A stretch of 64,000 nucleotides of DNA from Vicia villosa (Eukaryota; Streptophyta; Magnoliopsida; Fabales; Fabaceae), in NCBI RefSeq assembly GCF_029867415.1, contig NC_081184.1:105447692-105511691 (forward strand), in the 5' to 3' direction. The notes below the pieces were generated by a model. That model saw nothing but the letters and a program-made list of their open reading frames with translations. It did not search any database and had not been told where the DNA came from. The position numbers and the translations under genes were made by a program. How positions within the stretch are numbered: the stretch's first letter is position 1; each line of letters begins with the position of its first letter. Shown piece after piece: positions 9,563 to 20,487 of the stretch.

Positions 9563-11343
9563 CTTTGTTTGCAACAGAATCGTTTCAGTTTCGATGTTGA
9601 GCAGAAGCCTTAGTAGAGATCCAAACTTTGATGACATATGTTGTAAAGATCCAAGCATTGATGTGAAGCTTTGATGGTTTAGCAGTCACAAGATTATCCT
9701 TTGTATTTCGCCTTTGTTTTTATCCCTTATTTTTGCATGAGCTAATTCTTTTGAATTTGACCCATCGGGATGCCCCAATTTTGCCTAAGTCTTTTTGTTT
9801 CCTTTTATGGAATTTTCATTTTGACTTAGCGGGCGTTTTTTATTCTTGAAAGCTCCTTTTGAGATTGATTCTTGGATATTGCATGTTGTGACTGCTATGT
9901 TGATTTTGATTTGTAAGCTTCGCCTTTGATACTCCCTCGATCTTGAATGATGTAATGAGGAAGAAGGTGTTGTAAATGTTACCTCCATTGCTTCCTCAAT
10001 CTTGGATGAATGCGAGGAAGAAGATATGCTTGAACCTTATGCTTGGATTGACTGATTCTCTTGGCAACCAAAATACATCATTGAATTAGTTGACATCTAC
10101 CCTGCCCCTGGTTAAAATCAAGGTTCTTTTGAAAAGTAGAAACAAACTCCAACTCCTGGCTCGAGGGGGTAACGAGGGATTAACATCCTTATATCTCCAC
10201 TGTTTGGGAATGGAAACAATGCCTGTACATCCTCGGCTTGGTCTTACCTTGAAAGCATACGTTTAGCTGGACTTAGTCATTTGTATTCGTCATTCTCCCT
10301 CAAGTTTGTTAATAACCCTAAAAATAGGAGTGTGTGACTGGAAAGTCATAGTAGTGAGTGAATGAAATGAATGAATTGATTCCAAAACCTGCATGGTCAT
10401 CCCATTAGAATTGCTAATCCGAAGGTACAGCTTTTATCCTGAGCGACACTTAGCGATTGTAGAGTTGAAATTGTGAGCACGGTAAACACCTATTGATCCT
10501 AGGGATAATCTCCTTTGTAGATCCACTGATCTTGTTTTACTCCTTAGCTCTTTAGAATTGTAGAAGTAAAAGGGTAACCTCGAATTCTTCTTTGGACATG
10601 TCAAACCTGTAGAGAATAAACCGTCAGCGGTGGGTTTTCGTCGTATCGGAACTTCATGAGCTTCCTTTGACTGAACCTCTTTTGCTTTTCCCAAGGATAG
10701 TATCACCTATAACCCTTTTTCCTTTGGTATGGGGTTGACATATGTCGCATTCCCTCCATCAGAGTCATGCACCTTTGCTCAGGGTATTGCCCCAATTGGA
10801 CTGACCCTTACCCCAGGTTATCGTAGAGCATCCTTGAAAGTTTGATATGTTCTAAGATGAACCCCTTTATGACTAGATACATCTTGAGTGTATCTATGAA
10901 GGAACTCTTTGTTGAACTAATCATTGCTCGATGACAACCTTTATTGTATTCATAATCGTGTTATGACAAGGCATGGACATGCGGCTGGCATGGCGAGAGG
11001 CATCTTTTTCTTTAGCAAGACTAAGATCTTTTATTCTCCTTGCTCCATAGTCTACGATCCTTTGATTTTTTTTTGAGTTTCGGGAAACCGGCTAGCACGG
11101 TTGGTATGGATGCGGGCGAAGATAGAAATGCAAATGAGAATGTATGAATGCATGAAAATGCCAATGCACGCGTAAGCGAGAGACTCCTTGTATTGTAACT
11201 CCGTGTATGCAGACGTGTAACATATGATCCTAGGGATGGCCTTAGAGGCGACATTAGACCCTCTTGGAATCTTTGCAGGATAAATGTTATGACACGCTAA
11301 AGGAAATCCCTTGGATTCGAGAGTATGCAGAAGATAGCGGCTA
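9563..11343 (-). other. Non-coding internal sequence of unit 1 (blocks B and C)
   Basis: No protein domain is seen. Block B (about 9760-9830) holds the CTAAGTC hairpin. Block C (about 10095-10265), with CCCCTGGTTAAAATC and GGGATTAACATCCTTAT, has a diverged counterpart in the gag-only element at about 51205-51370. The sister copy is 27610-29390. 10266-11343 contains only short ORFs with no recognisable similarity. Confidence 0.6.
9785..9829 (-). other. Conserved CTAAGTC/GACTTAG hairpin, unit 1
   Basis: A 7-bp perfect stem (CTAAGTC 9785-9791, GACTTAG 9823-9829) encloses a 31-base T-rich loop, preceded by GATGCCCCAATTTTGC. The same stem occurs in unit 2 (27832-27876) and in the gag-only element (51019-51047). 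Stem-varied relatives lie in the large Ogre (43661-43806). Confidence 0.65.
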
Positions 11344-11945
11344 GTGACCGTTCAAGATAGTCACTAAATCTCATGGCCATCGAGAGGCCAATCAACGTGT
11401 ACCAATGAATTTGTCCCTCGTGGGAAGGTTCTCTATGCGGAACACAACCTATCTAAGGACGATATGGACGAAGAGAAATCCCTACAGGCTAGGGATGTGA
11501 TGTGTAAATGGAGATCCCAAACTCTACAAGTTAGAGGGTGCGCGGGAATAAGCATGGAGTGACCGTTCAGGACAGTCACTAGATTTCATAGCCATCGAGA
11601 GGCCAATCGAACGCATGCTAGTGAAGTTGTCCTTCGGGGAAGGACGCGTCATTGTGGAAACACGTGGATGTAACAGAAAATCCCTGTATGCTAGGGAGTA
11701 CGTAGTAGCAAGCACGGGGTGACCGTTCACGACAATCACCGAATCGCATGGCCATCGAGAGGCCAATTGACGTGCGTTAATGGAAATGTCCTTCGTGGGA
11801 AGGACGCGTAGTTGTAAGAATACAAGGATATAAAAATAAAATCCCCACAGGCTAGGGGATGCATAGATGGTGATGTCTTCCGTGGGAAAGACACGGTCTT
11901 TTAGAAATTAGAGTCCCTACAGGCTAGGGACCACGTAGGGATACC
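11344..11945 (-). repeat. 5'-leader hairpin array, unit 1 (three full units plus a partial)
   Basis: Units of about 160-215 bp start at about 11344, 11559 and 11720, with a partial one at 11875. Each full unit has four foldable segments in the same order: GTGAC/GTCAC, GGCC/GGCC around ATCGAGA, GTCCTTC/GAAGGAC around a 3-4-base loop, and TCCCTA/TAGGGA around CAGGC. Variants keep pairing, for example TCCCC/GGGGA and GTCTT/AAGAC. In element orientation the array lies about 0.8-1.4 kb downstream of the primer site, where packaging or leader structures would be expected. The sister copy is 29391-29992. Confidence 0.7.
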
Positions 11946-12746
11946 TGCAAAATCCAAACGCATAGATATCCAAAGCAAATAAGTTGCAAACATATAACAA
12001 GCACATGAGCACGAAAGTCCTAGGTTCATAGGTTCGACGTAGGGGGCTCTAGGGAGCCAACCTTTTTATGGGAGTGTTCTAGAAGGTCTCATGGGGTCGT
12101 TCGTAGCCTCCGAGACTTTTTGTCTCTTCGGATTTTAGAACAACTCATTTTATCCATGAGGTTCGAATTTTTGGGGTAGGTTCCCGGAGAGATCAGCTAA
12201 GTATCCAGTCCAGCCCTCCACAAAGTCAAGCTTCGTTTCGGACCTTTCCAAATACCTAACCCACTCCGAGTGGAGTTATCAGTGAGACTCGTAAGGCGAT
12301 TCATGTCCCCTTTTGGTCTCAAAGTTAACTCCCACACTTAAGGTTTAACAACAATTTTATATAACCCAACAGATATAGTAGGAAAAAATATATTCATTTA
12401 AATAAATATTTAATTAAATTGCGGTGATGAAATTGCGAAGGAAAATAAATAAATAAATAAATAAAATTTAAATATTTAAGAACTAACCTTGGAATCCGCC
12501 CGCTTGCAGTTTTGAGGATGCATTAAAGCAGCGATTATTTAAATAAATATATTTATTTAACTAACATAAATAGTTGGAAAGAATAAATGAATAAATAAAA
12601 ATTTAAATATTTACAAAAATAAATAAACCCTAAAAATGGCTAATTAGCCAAACCCTGACAATTTCGCCAAAAACCTAAACCGTTTGCCACAAACCTAAAC
12701 CTAAACCCTCTCAAGCCTTAGGAGCATAGTAATTCACTGTTAAGTG

Positions 12747-12764
12747 TCCCCAGCAGAGTCGCCA
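12747..12764 (-). other. Primer binding site (tRNA-Arg), unit 1
   Basis: The minus strand reads TGGCGACTCTGCTGGGGA, two bases inside the 5' LTR. It is complementary to the 3' end of a plant tRNA-Arg as I recall it, with CCA included, which is the primer used by Ogre elements. Confidence 0.8.
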
Positions 12765-12766
12765 GC

Positions 12767-15308
12767 TGTAGCAACCTGCCCTAAAAATTAGCTTTTAGAG
12801 TCGCCACCTATTCTGAAGGGCGAATAGGAAACCCTACGCAGTATAGAGATCGAGGTAAGATACTATATTCAGGTCGAGGGAAGGTGTTAGGCACCCTCAA
12901 CCCTTTCCTAAAGGCTAGTATTCAAAGATGAAGGTTTATGGCTAACTGTCAAGGTTTTATAGCTAAAGAATCGGATATGGGGAAAATTGAGATTTTTAGG
13001 AAGGGGACTCGCCTTGTTACCAAGTGCCTACGTATCTCCTTAGGGAGAATCAGAGTCAACGTAGTTCGGGCACAGGATTGTACGCCTTAGAATTGATTAT
13101 AGAGATTGTGTGAAGTTGTTTTGAAATTGTTTTGAGGCTCTTCGAATTGCCTATCGCAGTTTGAATTTGATTTGAAAGGGCATTTTGAGTTGCCCAGGAT
13201 AAAAATCCTGTAGTATCGTGGTTTAGTGTATTTTAAATGTTTCGGGCGTACAACCCTGATTTGGCACAATTAACCGCAATGATCAATAGGTTTGATCACC
13301 ATAGTTAAAAGATTGGGGTTTTGCACCATTACCAATTCAAATCGATTGATTCGATTATCACTAATAATGAATTAACGTATGTTATTATTTTATGAATTTG
13401 TATTTTTATACTGTTACCTCTCATAACCGATTAATACGATTACAAATAATAACAAATTGATAAGGCATGCTAATCATCATAACCAATAAGATGGTTAAAA
13501 CCATTGAGCAAAATAATGTTTATTTTAATTTATAGGATTTGATTAATTAAATTAATCGATTATTAACCATCGCGACCAATAAATTTAGTCGAAACGAATA
13601 ATAAATTGAATCCTAATATTTTGCCAAGAGCCAATGGGATTGGGCGAACCCTAATGTAGTTGCAATTTTTATAGGGTTTTTGTGACTTAAAATTAAAAAT
13701 AATTAAATGAATTAAATCGACATAGTCGAAACAATCGGAAAATCTAGTTCTAAACCCTAGTCATTAAACCTAACCCTAATTATATTCTAATCTTGACTAA
13801 ATAAATAAATCCAATTAAATATAATTAATTAATATTCAATCTAAATAACTAAATAAAAATTAATAAAAATAAAATATGTAGAAGAACCTGGACCAGATCC
13901 TGTGTTGTGGGCTATTGAGTGTTCATGGTGCTCCTCCAACCTTGTGCGTTAGATCTGGACCTAGGTGCAATCCTGTGGCTGATTGGCGAGGGCGTATGAT
14001 GAACCCTGGAGAAGCAATGCACTAGATCTGAGAGACAAATTCGTTAAAAAATAATATGTCTTACGCTGGGTTCGAACCCAGGTAATGATGGTGAGAAGCG
14101 TCCGCCTTTAGCCAATAAACCATGGACCAATTGCTAATATCATTTAACACGCTGTGAATTAAATATGAAATTTGTTGACTACATTCAAACAGCAGAAACG
14201 CGCGGACAGTGGCTGCACTTCGTCTTCTCCGCGACAACGTTCTTCATCCCTATCCCCTCTTTCCGAAACGCGGTCAATAAATGGAAAATAACGCCATGGT
14301 TCGACTTAAATTATCCTTCCGAACGTGATAGTACCCTTCACATTGTCCAATTTTGCTTCTATGAACGAATCCCAATTTCCACCTTCTAAACCCTAACAAT
14401 GGTGGAATCTTATATATGCAACCAAACCTCAATTAAACATCCAGAAAGCTTCGAATCGTCCATACAAATTCAATGGTGTAGTCAAAATTTATTTAGAACG
14501 TGTAATCTGGCATAACCGAATCCACCAAAAGTTCGGCGAAAACGTGATGCGTTGGTCCCGGTTCTTGATGCTTCTGGGCTTGATAATGATTGGGATCTCT
14601 TCAAGAGATCCTTGGGAACACATTTGAATCCTTAGAACTCCTTGACTTTCCCTGCAACAAATGAAAAAAAAATCAGTTTTCCTTCCTTTTTTCGAATTCG
14701 GCCACAGCTTTGTGGAGGCCAAAAAAAACTCCCCTCTGTCTGCAATTGTTCTTGGTTTATATATCACTGCATTAGGTCAACCAAAATGGCAAGAATTGAT
14801 CATTGAGTGTGATTGAAAATTAATTAGAAATCTCATATAAACCTTCTCATTTTGGCCCATGTTGATTCTCCAATGAATCTCACGAATTCCCTGCAGAAAA
14901 TGTTGTGTCCCATGTTTTTTTTCCTTTTTGGATTTCATTCACACTTCTTAATATTTATTTGGTAATTAAATGAATAAAAACCTAAATAAATAAACAAAAT
15001 ATCATGTATTATTTATTTGGTAATTAAATGAATAATAACCTAAATAAATAAACAAAAATATTATGAAGTCATGGAATGGTCCTTAAGGTTTTTTTTTTTA
15101 ATAAAATCGTAAGTATACTCGAATTTAAATCGTGGGTCACATGTCTTTTCAAAACTTAAGTTTCACCATTTTGCTCTCTTTTGAACTTTTACCGAATTTA
15201 TAAGAGAGCGGGTTTGACAATAGAAATGTCAAACCCCATGACTCTTAATTTTGGCTTTTGATGAATTGAAAGACGCAGTTTTGATCGGGCAAATTTTGGG
15301 GTATGACA
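12767..15308 (-). repeat. LTR, copy 2 (5' LTR of unit 1 and 3' LTR of unit 2)
   Basis: This LTR is 2542 bp. It has a primer site on its left (unit 1) and a PPT on its right (15309-15321, unit 2), so it is shared by both units. TATA box 14756-14763, U5 primer-site-like word 12797-12806, 10-bp hairpin 15210-15236. Confidence 0.9.
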
Positions 15309-15917
15309 GCTGCCCCTGTTCAATCTTCTTAAACCTGAAGAGTCGGATAGGCACGTCTGCCTATCGTGATCTAAAGGTAGAAGATGATTGAACACTGAAA
15401 ATGCCCTGAAATTTGCTTTTGTCGGGAAGAAGTTCTGTGGGGGATGGGCTTAGAGATGCCACCGAAGATAAATACCCTCCTTCAGAATGTGAAGCAGATG
15501 CTTTCTGGAAGGAACCACTTGCTTTGATTGTAGTACGGCCTAAAAAGGCAACCTGAATTTTATGCAATGTTATGATGCATGCGATGTATGATGCAGTGGG
15601 CCTCTCAAAATAAATGAGAGCGATGTATGCATATGCATTATGTATGAATGAAGTATGTTAGTTGAATGATGCATGATTGTTAGTTGAGATGTGTTAGTAG
15701 CTTTGAAAAGAAAGATAGAACCTTTGCTTGTTGTTGATGAAATTTTGGGGAACATCACTGCCGAGGGACTAACGTGATAAACCCAGTTGAGGAATCGTTT
15801 GAAAAATCTTGTATGCCTGGAAAAGCTCCTAGAAAGGATGGAATACGTCTTGAAGAAGACTTCCTGGAAAGGTTCCTGAAAAGGAATAGCGAGGACCTTT
15901 TGTTGGTTGTGTAATTG

Positions 15918-16591
15918 GCTTGCTATGGTCAGCAAGCTTCCGCAGCTTGTGAACCCCCACTTACTATAGTTCTAGTAAGTTTCCGTAGTTTGTGAACCCC
16001 CACTTACTATAGTTCTAGTAAGTTTCCGTAGTTTGTGAACCCCCACTTACTCTAGTTCTAGTAAGTTTCCGTAGTTTGTGAACCCCCACTTACTGTAGTT
16101 CTAGTAAGTTTCCGTAGTTTGTGAACCCCCACTTACTATAGTTCTAGTAAGTTTCCGTAGTTTGTGAACCCCCACTTACTATAGTCCTAGTAAGTTTCCG
16201 TAGTTTCTGAACCCCAACTTACTATAGTTCTAGTAAGTTTCCGCAGTTTGTGAACCCCCACTTACTATAGTTCTAGTAAGTTTCCGTAGTTTGTGAACCC
16301 CAACTTACTATAGTTCTAGTAAGTTTCCGCAGTTTGTGGACCCCAATAGGATTGCTTGCTATAGTTCTAGCAAGTTCACCTGCACCAACAGGGTTATCTG
16401 CGAGCGTTATCGCAGAATTTACCTGTACCACCATGGTTATCTGCGAGTGTTATTGCAGAATTTACCTGTACCATTTTAGGCTAATTTGCTATGCTCATAG
16501 CAACTTCGCCTGCACCAAAGGAATTACTTGCCATGGTTCTGACAAGTGTACCTGCATAAGAGTGATCGCCTGCTATAGTTCTAGCGAACTT
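15918..16591 (-). repeat. Hairpin array I, unit 2 (nine 43-bp repeats)
   Basis: The organisation is as in unit 1, with nine CTTACTA/TAGTAAG units instead of five. One unit carries TCCTAG in place of TTCTAG, a variant shared with unit 3, so units 2 and 3 share a more recent array ancestor. Confidence 0.85.
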
Positions 16592-17030
16592 ACCTACATG
16601 AAAAAGATTCACCTGTTTTGGAGACTCACGACTATAGGGTCGGCGAAAATACACCTTTCACAACACGAGGGTTGGAGACTAGGCTTTTGTAGTGTGATTT
16701 GGATTTTGATGTAATAGTCAGACGGGAACTGACTACCAGACGGGAACTGGATTTAATGATTTTCCAGGACGAGAACTGGACTTTGAACTGGTTTGGATTG
16801 CCAATAAAAATTGGGCTTTTGTGATATGTATATGCTAATGCTAATGCGTATGCATGTATGCTAATGCTGATGCAATCCCATGGTTTTATCTCCTCAAACC
16901 CATTGAACTTGTTTATTCCATGCTTGCACTTATACCCTGACTACGCTTATGCTGGCTTTGTAATGTTTATGTATGCTTATGCTTATGCATATGTTTGGTT
17001 GACGTAATGAGTGGAACGAAGTAATGTCTT

Positions 17031-17681
17031 CTGTAAGATTACCTGAAAAGGTCTTTTTGGAATGGAAGTGAATGTTTGTCTTAAAGAAGACTATCTGAAA
17101 TGATTTATCGAAATGGTAGCAATTTGTCTTAGAGAAAACCACCTGTAAAGGCTCTTAGAGTAGATAGAAATTTGTCTTTAAAGAAGATCGCCTGAAAAAG
17201 TTCTTAGCAAGGAATGAAGAATGTCTTTAAAGACGACTACCTGAAAAGGTTGAAAGATGTCTTGAAGAAGACTACCTGAAGAGGTTCCTGAGAGGGATGA
17301 TGGATTGTTTTTGAAAAAGACTACTTGAAAAGGTACTTAGGACAAGAATGTCTCGAAGAAGACTACCTAAACAGGTGCTTAGAAGAAGAATGTCTTGAAG
17401 AAGACTACCTCAAAAGGTACTTGGAAAAAGAAATGTCTAAAAAAGACTACCTGAAAAGGTGCTTAGAAAAAGAATGTCTTGAAGAAGACTACCTCAAGAG
17501 GTACTTAGAAAGGTAATGTCCTGAAGAAGACTGCCTGAAAAGGAACTTAGAAAAGAAATGTCTTGAAAAAAGACTACCTAAAGAGGTTCTTGGAAATGGT
17601 GATAATTTGTCTTGCATAAGACAGCTTGAGGAAACTCCTAGAAAGGATCGTGAGATTCGTCTTAAAGAAGACCACATAAAG
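17031..17681 (-). repeat. Hairpin array II, unit 2
   Basis: This is a near-identical copy of the GTCTT/AAGAC array of unit 1, with the same number of units and almost no base changes. Confidence 0.75.
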
Positions 17682-17998
17682 AGTTATGGTGTAATGTATC
17701 AACCAATGTATGTAATGCGTGATTTGTATGTATTTGTGTGATGCTCCAATGGTAGGTTATTAATAACCAAAGCGTATATAGTTCGCTGGAGTTGCAGGTC
17801 TGTTTGCTAGGATGGGGTGTGATGCTAGCGCGATTTCCCAATACCTGTTTTGTTTGAGCTCGGAAGATCGTAGTTAGGAGAAAGATTTGTTCGATGTTGT
17901 AAAGTGCGAGAACGCCTTTTTCCTTTTGTTGTGTGTCTTGCGGATTTGATATCCATTGCCCCAGTATTTTCATGGAGAAAGATGCTTATGAAGGAAGT

Positions 17999-19225
17999 TG
18001 AAGGATAGAAAAACACTTAGAAAGGGGGGGTTTGAATAAGTGTAGCTTTAAAACTTGACAGATAAAAATAAATTGCACAGTTATTTTTATCCTGGTTCGT
18101 TGTTAACTAAACTACTCCAGTCCACCCCCGCAGAGATGATTTACCTCAACTGAGGATTTAATCCACTAATCGCACGGATTACAATGGTTTTCCACTTAGT
18201 CAGCAACTAAGTCTTCCAGAGTCTTCTGATCACACACTGATCACTCCAGGAACAACTGCTTAGATACCCTCTAAGACTTTTCTAGAGTCTACTGATCAAC
18301 ACGATCACTCTAGTTACAATCTGCTTAGTTCACTCCTAAGACTTCCTAGAGTATTCTGATCCACACGATCACTCTAGTTCCTTACAACTTAATGTAATCA
18401 ATTTCAAGAGTATTACAATTGCTTCTTAAAAGCGATAATCACAACTGTGATATTTCTCTTAACGTTTAAGCCTAATCTCACTAATATATTACAACAGCAA
18501 TGTAGTGAGCTTTGATGAAGATGAAGATTCTGAGCTTTGGATTTGAACAGAGTTTCAGCAAGTTGAATAAGCGTTGTTTTGTTCAGGATCGTTAAAATCG
18601 TCTTAATCGTCAACCTTGCTTCTCATCAGAACTTCATATTTATAGGCGTTGGAGAAGATGACCGTTGAGTGCATTTAATGCTTTGCGTGTTCCGTACAGC
18701 ATTGCATTTAATGTTATACGCTTTTGTCAACTACCTCGAGCCTTGTTCACGCTGTGTCTACTGACGTAGCCTTTAGTAGCTTTTAACGTTCCTTTTGTCA
18801 GTCAGCGTAGCTTGCCACTTGTACTTTCTTCTGATCTGATGTTTGTGAATACAACGTTTGAATATCATCAGAGTCAAACAGCTTGGTGCATAGCATCTTC
18901 TGATCTTCTGACCTTGAAGTGCTTCTGAGCGTGATACCATCTTCTGAGCTTCAGTGCTTCTGATCTCACGTTCTTCTGATGCTTCCATAGACCCATGTTC
19001 TGATTCTGCTTCGACCATCTTCTGATGTCTTGCCAGACCATGTTCTGATGTTGCATGCTGAACCCTTGAGACAAAGCTTATGAGCGCTGAATTATGTGTA
19101 CTCTTTATATATTTCCTGAAAGGGAAATTGCATTGGATTAGAGTACCATATTATCTTAAGCAAAATTCATATTATTGTTATCATCAAAACTAAGATAATT
19201 GATCAGAACAAATCTTGTTCTAACA
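17999..19225 (-). repeat. Sirevirus 3' LTR
   Basis: This LTR is 1227 bp. On the minus strand it starts TGTTAGAACAAG and ends ...CTATCCTTCA. TATA box TATAAATA is at 18637-18644. Upstream of the TATA box (about 18830-19060) the word ATCAGAAG or TCAGAAG recurs many times. Downstream, repeated hairpins such as CTAGAGT/ACTCTAG occur at 18282-18313 and 18346-18377. Confidence 0.85.
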
Positions 19226-19400
19226 ATCTCCCCCTTTTTGATGATGACAAAAACATATATAAATGATATGAATTTGCGATCAGAAAGATTAGACGGCAAA
19301 AAACAAATTACACAGCTATAGCATAAGCATATGAATATGTCTCCCCCTGAGATTAACAATCTCCCCCTGAGATAAATAATCTCCCCCTGAAATAAATACT
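19226..19400 (-). other. Sirevirus PPT and three additional PPT-like motifs
   Basis: The minus strand carries AAAAAGGGGGAGAT next to the LTR and three further CAGGGGGAGA-type words at about 19340-19395. Multiple PPT-like copies before the 3' LTR are a known Sirevirus trait, which supports the family call. Confidence 0.7.
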
Positions 19401-19459
19401 CGAAGAACTTTAATAAAAGACTTCCCTGATTATTTCGGTAGAGACGATCATATAAGCTT

Positions 19460-19815
19460 CTGTCTTTAGAGAATTCATAGCTTCTGACTTCTGCTTCCAT
19501 AGGACAGCTTCAGAACTAGAATTTCTTTAGATCCCTAGAACACTCACAGCTTCTGATTCCTGCTTCCATCTAGGACAGCTTCAGAACTTGAATTTCTTTG
19601 ATCTTCTGAACATTCACAGCTTCTGATTTCTGCTTCCATTCAGGACAGCTTCAGAACTTGAATTTCTTCGATCTTCTGAACATTCACAGCTTCTGATTTC
19701 TGCTTCCATTTAGGACAGCTTCAGAACTTGAGTTTTCTGGATCTTTAGAACATTCACAGCTTTGAATTTCTGCTTCCCTCGGATAGCTTCAGAGCTTGAA
19801 TTTCTACCAACCTCA
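19460..19815 (-). repeat. Tandem repeat of about 70 bp in the Sirevirus 3' UTR
   Basis: Five diverging units contain CTTCTGATTTCTGCTTCCAT, then AGGACAGCTTCAGAACTTGA. They lie between the env-like ORF and the 3' LTR. The remainder, 19816-20487, is rich in TCAGAGC words and shows no gene. Confidence 0.7.
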
Positions 19816-20487
19816 CTTCATGCTAGATTTGTATCAGAACATTGTTGAATGTACCAGAGCATCATCAGAGCATCTCTACATCCTGAAATGTTACAGAACA
19901 AAAACTAAACGACAAAAGTCAGCATGAACGAGTTAGAACATAAAATGTATATTCTAACACATTATATGTATCAGAGCTATAACATTATATGTATCAGAGC
20001 CATATAGGCTAAATAATGTATCAGAGCAAATAGAATTTTGTCAAAGCAAATAGACAAATATGGATCAAATTCTATTATCAGTGCTTCTGATTCATTCTTC
20101 TTTCTTGCTTCTGATCTCTGAAGCTTGACAGCACTCGGCTTGCTTCAGTTTCCATGGTTTTGCTTCTGTGTTTGCTTTGAAGATTCTCTTCACTTCTTTA
20201 TACCTGCAAAACACTTAAACCATATAGAACTTGCAGTTCTTGTTAGTAAATGCAACTGATTAAATCAAATCATTTATCATTTATCTTTCTTCCCCTTTTT
20301 GTCATAACATCAAAAAGAATATTTCAAAAGATTCAGATGCATAGAACGACAAATAAAATGAAACACACGGAGAAAGAAGATGATTTCATTGAAGTGCAAA
20401 CAGCAGGTACAGAAGTACATGAAGATAAGAAAGATCAGATGCACAAAGACAGATGCAACGAGAAGAAAGAAACAACACAGACTCAAA

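Larger units (their letters stand above)
496..15308 (-). mobile_element. Tandem-array unit 1: non-autonomous, non-coding Ogre-like LTR retrotransposon
   Basis: The element runs on the minus strand. Its 5' LTR is 12767-15308, primer site 12747-12764, internal region 12746 down to 3040, PPT 3040-3052 and 3' LTR 496-3039. Without the later solo LTR (6257-9557 plus a 5-bp target duplication) the internal region is about 6.4 kb. No gag, protease, reverse transcriptase or integrase is recognisable in any frame; all ORFs are short. The tRNA-Arg primer site and LTR ends match the Ogre/Tat group, so the unit probably depended on enzymes of an autonomous Ogre. Its 5' LTR also serves as the 3' LTR of unit 2. 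Confidence 0.85.
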
